Positions 51,443-55,216 of a stretch of 55,216 nucleotides of DNA are shown here, piece by piece. Position numbers and translations under genes: made by a program. Below the pieces are notes generated by a model. It saw only the letters and a program-made list of their open reading frames with translations. It did no database searches and was not told the origin of the DNA. The first letter of the stretch is position 1; each line of letters begins with the position of its first letter. This DNA comes from Deltaproteobacteria bacterium HGW-Deltaproteobacteria-19 (GTDB lineage Bacteria > Desulfobacterota > Syntrophia > Syntrophales > PHBD01): positions 1 through 55,216 of the forward strand of contig PHBD01000020.1 in the NCBI GenBank assembly GCA_002841865.1. Direction: 5' to 3'.

Positions 51443-51921
51443 CATATTTCCTTCAGGGTTCCGTTCGATACCTTGACGAGGCACTTTCCGTCAGCCACGC
51501 TGAGTCGAACCGTCCGGTTGAAGTTCAGCCCCGTGTCCTCTGCACCGATGAGGACGTTGTTCCGCCAGAAAATTTTCCTCATGGCCGTGATGTTCTTCTT
51601 TCCGATCCGGAAGTAATCCGTGTCGTTCAGAATGCTGGCCCCGCCGGCAACCTTCACCGTCATCCTCCTCTTTTCGGCGCCCAACTGGTAACAGGACTTG
51701 AACAGAAGAGGGATTCCCGTGTCGGCGAACATAGCCGGTGCCTGGGCGGCCTTTGACTGGTCGAGGGTGGAATCAGGGAGCATGAAGTGAAGAAGCCCCG
51801 CCACTCCGGCCACAGGGTCGTGCACGGCCACGGCAATGCAGGAGCCCAGCGCATAGGTCACGAGGACGTCCTCATTCTTGCTGCTGCACTTTATATCGGA
51901 AATACCAACGACGATATCCAC
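51442..51921 (-). CDS. cheD: Chemoreceptor glutamine deamidase CheD
   Basis: A 159-residue protein with the CheD active site: Cys in TYALGSCIAVAVHDPVAG, His in GLLHFMLPDS, and a Thr in the first segment. It deamidates receptor glutamines and in some species partners CheC/CheX. Further signatures are KVAGGASILND, RIGKKNITAMR and VLIGAEDTGLNFNRTVRLSV. The start is GTG at 51921 with AGGA 7 bases before it. It is the first gene of a chemotaxis adaptation operon and lies about 30 bases from a sigma-54 promoter. Confidence 0.94.
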   Translation of the reverse strand: MDIVVGISDIKCSSKNEDVLVTYALGSCIAVAVHDPVAGVAGLLHFMLPDSTLDQSKAAQAPAMFADTGIPLLFKSCYQLGAEKRRMTVKVAGGASILNDTDYFRIGKKNITAMRKIFWRNNVLIGAEDTGLNFNRTVRLSVADGKCLVKVSNGTLKEI

Positions 51922-51961
51922 CTTGTCATCCTGAGCGAGGAATTACTTCAGGATGCGTGAA

Positions 51962-51977
51962 TGCAAAATCGAGACCA
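51962..51977 (-). promoter_or_regulatory. Sigma-54 promoter of the cheD operon
   Basis: The minus strand reads TGGTCTCGATTTTGCA, with TGG and TTGCA in place and GG-N10-GC spacing. The predicted transcript start is near 51951. It overlaps the downstream arm of the terminator hairpin of the preceding regulator gene. Confidence 0.72.
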
Positions 51978-51994
51978 TTTTCAACGGTGTCTCG
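51970..51994 (-). terminator. Terminator-like hairpin after the second NtrC regulator
   Basis: On the minus strand, CGAGAC and its complement GTCTCG flank a 13-base loop and are followed by ATTTTGC. It lies about 50 bases after the stop of the 52045-53415 regulator. The stem is short, so termination may be incomplete. Confidence 0.45.
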
Positions 51995-52044
51995 ATGTCT
52001 GGCGGCAGAGGGGGTTCCGTCTTCGGATCATAAGAGGGAACAGC

Positions 52045-53415
52045 TTACAATCGTTTCAGTTTCTCGACAAGCGTAGTCCGATTGAGATTCAGGAGCTTGG
52101 CTGCCCGATTTTTGACCCCCCCCGATTTTTCCAGGGCCTTCAGGAGAAGATCCTTCTCGAACTGGATCACCATGTCGTTAAAATTGACGCCCTCGTCAGG
52201 AAAGTCGACCGAGTAGACCTGCTCGATCCGGTTCTTGCGCGTGGCGATCTTCTCCGGAAGATCCTCCATCAGGATATCCCCGGAATCCTTCATGACCACG
52301 AGCATTTCCACCAGGTTTTCCAGCTCCCGGACATTTCCCGGCCACGGATAGTCGATCAGGGCCTGAATCACATCGGAAGAAAACCGGTTGATCGTCTTCT
52401 TGTTCCGCTTGCTGAATTTCTTGAGAAAGAAGTTCGCCAGGATGGCGACGTCCAGGCCGCGCTCCCGGAGGGGGGGCAGGTAGATCGGAATCACGTTGAT
52501 GCGGTAAAAGAGGTCCTCCCGAAAGCGTTTTTCCGCAACGGCCAGTTCCAGATCCTGATTCGTGGCGGCAATGATTCGGACATCCGCATTGAATGTCCTG
52601 ACGCCGCCGATGCGTTCGTACTGTTTTTCCTGGATGACCCGGAGCACCTTGACCTGCAGCGCCTGGCTCATATCGCCGATTTCATCCAGGAAGATCGTTC
52701 CTCCCTGGGCCAGCTCAAACCGCCCGATTCGCGTCCGGATGGCCCCCGTGAAGGCCCCCTTCTCGTGACCGAACAACTCGCTCTCGAGGAGATCCTCGGG
52801 AATGGCGCCGCAGTTGACAGGCACCAGGGGCGCTTCCTTGCGGTCGCTGTTGAAATGGATCGCCCGGGCGGCCAGCTCCTTCCCCGTTCCGCTTTCTCCA
52901 TGAATAAGGATGGTGCTGTCGGTGGTAGACACCTTCTGGATCTTTTCAAAAACCTTCTTCATGGTCTCGCTGTAACCGATCAGTTTGCCCAGATCGAACC
53001 GCTCCTTCAGGTGATCCCGCAGAACCACGTTCTCTTCCTTCAGTTTGTGAAAGGACAGTGCCCGGTTGACGGAAATCTTGAGGCGGTCTTCCCGGATGGG
53101 CTTGGTGATGTAATCGAACGCACCCATTTTCATGGCGTCCACCGCCGTGTTCACTGTCCCGTAGCCGGTTATCAGGATGATCAGTGCATCCGGATTCATT
53201 TCCTTCACAAAGGAAAGAAGCTCCAGGCCGTCGACATGAGGCATCCGCAGATCCGTCAGGATCAGGTCATAGCGGTCCGTGACATAGGCATCCATAGCCT
53301 CCTTGCCGTCCTTGACGGCAACAACCTCGTAACCGCTCTCCTCCAGAAGGTCCTTCAGGTTCTGGCGGCTCATCTCTTCGTCTTCGGCAATCAGGATCCG
53401 GGGACGTTTTGCCAT
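52045..53415 (-). CDS. Second NtrC-type sigma-54 activator
   Basis: A 456-residue response regulator. Receiver: RILIAEDEEMSRQNLKDLLE, phospho-Asp in LILTDLRMPHVDG, Lys in YITKPIRED. AAA+ domain: Walker A IHGESGTGKELAARAIHF, sigma-54 loop GAFTGA in HEKGAFTGAIRTRIGRFELA, Walker B GTIFLDEIGDMSQALQV. Fis-type DNA-binding helix-turn-helix: NRAAKLLNLNRTTLVEKLKR. ATG 53415 has AAGGAG 8 bases upstream; a start at 53478 would add residues lying over the promoter. No kinase is adjacent. It is divergent from an mcp gene and upstream of the cheD operon, both with sigma-54 promoters, which suggests control of chemotaxis genes. Confidence 0.92.
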   Translation of the reverse strand: MAKRPRILIAEDEEMSRQNLKDLLEESGYEVVAVKDGKEAMDAYVTDRYDLILTDLRMPHVDGLELLSFVKEMNPDALIILITGYGTVNTAVDAMKMGAFDYITKPIREDRLKISVNRALSFHKLKEENVVLRDHLKERFDLGKLIGYSETMKKVFEKIQKVSTTDSTILIHGESGTGKELAARAIHFNSDRKEAPLVPVNCGAIPEDLLESELFGHEKGAFTGAIRTRIGRFELAQGGTIFLDEIGDMSQALQVKVLRVIQEKQYERIGGVRTFNADVRIIAATNQDLELAVAEKRFREDLFYRINVIPIYLPPLRERGLDVAILANFFLKKFSKRNKKTINRFSSDVIQALIDYPWPGNVRELENLVEMLVVMKDSGDILMEDLPEKIATRKNRIEQVYSVDFPDEGVNFNDMVIQFEKDLLLKALEKSGGVKNRAAKLLNLNRTTLVEKLKRL

Positions 53416-53449
53416 GAGGTTTTCTCCTTCGACTCCAATGGTTTGACGG

Positions 53450-53478
53450 ATTGTCAATTTCATGACAGGAATTGTCAA
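53450..53478 (-). promoter_or_regulatory. Sigma-70-type promoter of the NtrC regulator gene
   Basis: TTGACA (53473-53478, minus strand) is the exact -35 consensus, followed by a 17-base spacer and GACAAT (53450-53455), a 4 of 6 match to the -10 box. It lies in the 379-base region between the regulator and the mcp gene. Confidence 0.6.
53453..53466. promoter_or_regulatory. FleQ-box-like dyad between the -35 and -10 elements
   Basis: GTCAATTTCATGAC follows the form GTCaNT...TGAC. It is flanked by further half sites so that two larger dyads (TTGAC-N5-GTCAA centred at 53450 and TGACA-N5-TGTCA centred at 53470) are 20 bases apart. The position suggests repression or autoregulation of the regulator gene. 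Confidence 0.5.
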
Positions 53479-53706
53479 GTATTTTGTAGGGCTGGAATCA
53501 TTATCTTTTCACCCCTCCCGGTCGCTTGCTTCAGACGATCGATTCTCTCAACCCGTCCATGAGCGAACAAAACAGGCAGGCGCGGCGGCGCGGCCGTTCC
53601 GGATCGTTGCCCGCCGCTGCAGGCCGCACACCGACCACACACAGATCTAAGGATGTGAAGGATATAAATGCGTCCCAAGGTCGTCCCGGAAATACGGAAA
53701 AGGAAA
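53479..53706. other. Intergenic stretch between the regulator and mcp promoters
   Basis: This stretch is part of the 379-base divergent gap (53416-53794). Apart from the promoter and operator elements listed separately at its two ends, I see no gene or structured RNA here. Short open frames cross it but have no ribosome site or recognisable product. Confidence 0.5.
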
Positions 53707-53722
53707 TGGCCTCAAAATTGCT
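53707..53722 (+). promoter_or_regulatory. Sigma-54 promoter of the mcp gene
   Basis: The plus strand reads TGGCCTCAAAATTGCT, with TGG and TTGCT and GG-N10-GC spacing. The predicted transcript start is near 53733, about 62 bases before the mcp ATG. Confidence 0.75.
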
Positions 53723-53794
53723 TCGGACAGCCCGAACGCATAATTCCCATAACGAACCTGCGAAGGTCGAAAAGATGTCAGGAGGAGAAAAGCT

Positions 53795-55216
53795 ATGAAA
53801 AAAATGTCCCTGAATACCAAGCTGTTGACCGGCGGCGTCCTGGTTGTGCTGATCCCGCTGCTGGTGGTCGGTGTCTTCAGCGCCTGGAAATCTTCCGAGG
53901 CACTGTCCGACATCGCCGAAAACCAGGCCGAGATCGTCGCGAAGAACGTGGCCGGTCTCGTCGGCATGGCGCTCGCGGAGGAGATGAAACTCATCGCGGG
54001 CCTTACTGCTGATCCGGCCATCACCGAGGCGGCGTCCGGCAAGACCGACGGTGCGACCCAGCGCCTGACGGCGATGATGAAAAAGATCGGCCACGACTAC
54101 GAAGGCATCTTCGTCAGCGACGCTTCCGGCGTTGGCCGCGCAGACGGCATCGGGGGCGGCTACGTGGGCCTCAACGTCAGCGATAGGGATTACTTTTCTG
54201 CAGCGAAGGCAGGGAAGGTGAATGTGGGATCGGTCATCAAGTCCAAGAAGTCGGGCAGTCCCGTTGCGGTTGTCGCCGCTCCAATCCTGGGAAGCAACGG
54301 CGAGTTCCGGGGAATGGTAGCAGCCGTTCTGAAGATCGACTTCCTCGTTGAGAAGATCGTGGCCGTGAAGGTTGGCAAAACGGGCTATCCGTTCATGACC
54401 GACAAGACAGGACTCGTCATCGCCCACCCGAAGAAGGAATTCATCCTGGAACTGGACCTGGCGAAGCAGGCGGGGATGGAAAACATCATGAAAAGAATGC
54501 TGGCGCACGAATCGGGATCGGAACGTTACGTGTTCCAGGGTACCCCCAAGATTGCCGGCTTTGCTCCCGTTGAGCTCACCGGCTGGGGTGTCGGCTTCAC
54601 CCAGGACCAGAAGGAATTTCTCGCGCCGGCCCATCTGATCCGGAACTTCATCCTGATCATCGCCGTGGCGTTCCTGGTCCTGACCGTGGTCGGAGTTCTC
54701 TTCTTCGCCCGCGGCATCAGCCGTCCAATCACGAGGTCAGCCGACCAGTTGGGAGAAGCGGCGCAGCAGGTCTCCGCCGCAGCGGGTGAGGTGTCCGCTT
54801 CCAGCCAGTCCCTGGCGGAAGGCGCCTCCGAGCAGGCGGCGGCCCTCGAGGAAACCTCCTCCTCCCTGGAAGAGATGTCCTCCATGACCAAACAGAACGC
54901 AGGCAACGCCTCCCAGGCGGATGCCCTCATGAAACAGGCCAACACCGTCGTGAAGAAGGCCAACGACTCCATGGAGCACCTGACCAGTTCCATGCGGGAG
55001 ATCACCGCCGCAAGCGAGGAGACTTCCAAGATCATCAAGACGATCGACGAGATCGCCTTCCAGACCAACCTTCTGGCCCTGAACGCGGCCGTGGAAGCGG
55101 CACGGGCCGGGGAAGCGGGGGCGGGATTCGCCGTCGTGGCGGAGGAAGTCCGGAACCTGGCCATGCGGGCCGCAGAGGCCGCGAAGAACACCTCGGGCCT
55201 GATCGAGGGCACCGTC
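53795..55216 (+). CDS. Methyl-accepting chemotaxis protein, Cache sensor (partial, runs off window)
   Basis: The first 474 residues of a chemoreceptor; the 3' end is beyond the window. TM1 is at about residues 10-30. A periplasmic dCache-like domain follows ([59 protein letters not shown]). TM2 is at about 284-306. The conserved hairpin tip begins near residue 417 ([20 protein letters not shown], then [20 protein letters not shown]). The HAMP region after TM2 is short: only [16 protein letters not shown] is recognisable before methylation helices ([18 protein letters not shown]), so the second HAMP helix appears missing. GGAGG lies before the ATG. It needs CheA and CheW from elsewhere. Confidence 0.95.
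   Translation, partial: MKKMSLNTKLLTGGVLVVLIPLLVVGVFSAWKSSEALSDIAENQAEIVAKNVAGLVGMALAEEMKLIAGLTADPAITEAASGKTDGATQRLTAMMKKIGHDYEGIFVSDASGVGRADGIGGGYVGLNVSDRDYFSAAKAGKVNVGSVIKSKKSGSPVAVVAAPILGSNGEFRGMVAAVLKIDFLVEKIVAVKVGKTGYPFMTDKTGLVIAHPKKEFILELDLAKQAGMENIMKRMLAHESGSERYVFQGTPKIAGFAPVELTGWGVGFTQDQKEFLAPAHLIRNFILIIAVAFLVLTVVGVLFFARGISRPITRSADQLGEAAQQVSAAAGEVSASSQSLAEGASEQAAALEETSSSLEEMSSMTKQNAGNASQADALMKQANTVVKKANDSMEHLTSSMREITAASEETSKIIKTIDEIAFQTNLLALNAAVEAARAGEAGAGFAVVAEEVRNLAMRAAEAAKNTSGLIEGTV

Noticed and set aside
53531-54634. A 367-codon minus-strand frame opposite the chemoreceptor
   Set aside because: The plus-strand chemoreceptor has clear Cache and signalling motifs and a good ribosome site; the minus-strand frame has none.

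Overview
The window is one continuous flagellar, motility and chemotaxis island. It is GC-rich, densely packed and almost entirely on the minus strand. The gene content suggests a Gram-negative bacterium of the deltaproteobacterial / Desulfobacterota type, possibly near Syntrophales: P- and L-ring genes, FlhF/FlhG, FliA, NtrC-type flagellar regulators, and many -24/-12 promoters. That placement is an inference from gene order, not from a marker gene. No rRNA, tRNA, transposase, phage gene or CRISPR array was seen.

Layout by coordinate (minus-strand operons are transcribed right to left): (1) 1-4623, flgF-flgG-flgA-flgH-flgI-flgJ (rod and rings) behind a sigma-54-type promoter. (2) 4663-23190, a very long operon from motA through two MotB-like genes, fliL, fliM, fliN, fliO, fliP, fliQ, fliR, flhB, flhA, flhF, flhG and fliA to a sensory block (receiver-TPR protein, second FliL, histidine kinase, pseudokinase), then a DUF2802-like protein, a second FliK-like protein and a detached FlhB C-terminal domain. 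(3) 23313-26998, fliK-flgD-flgE behind a near-perfect sigma-54 promoter. (4) 27122-34158, flgB-flgC-fliE-fliF-fliG-fliH-fliI-fliJ-motE-like, ending at a strong terminator. (5) 34183-38875, a membrane TPR protein, a degenerate kinase and an NtrC-type activator. (6) 38912-41321 on the plus strand, PilZ-motA-motB (a second, canonical stator), divergent from region 5. (7) 41413-51977, cheD-HDOD-cheX-cheY-cheX-hybrid kinase-HDOD-metallo-hydrolase-hybrid kinase. (8) 52045-55216, a second NtrC-type activator divergent from a methyl-accepting chemotaxis protein cut by the window edge.

The regions fit together as a polar flagellum (FlhF/FlhG) controlled by sigma-54. I find eight sequences with the GG-N10-GC spacing and TTGC core, each just upstream of a plausible transcription unit, and two GAFTGA-bearing activators to drive them. 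Filament genes (fliC, fliD, flgK, flgL), cheA, cheB and cheR are absent and must lie elsewhere.

The most unusual points are: a MotA gene followed by two different MotB-like genes, one of which has Ser in place of the ion-binding Asp; a second, proton-type MotAB pair; two flagellar histidine kinases that keep the phospho-acceptor His but have lost ATP-binding motifs; duplicated FliK and FliL proteins and a stand-alone FlhB C-terminal domain; FleQ-box-like dyads near regulatory genes; and a terminator whose 3' arm doubles as a sigma-54 promoter.
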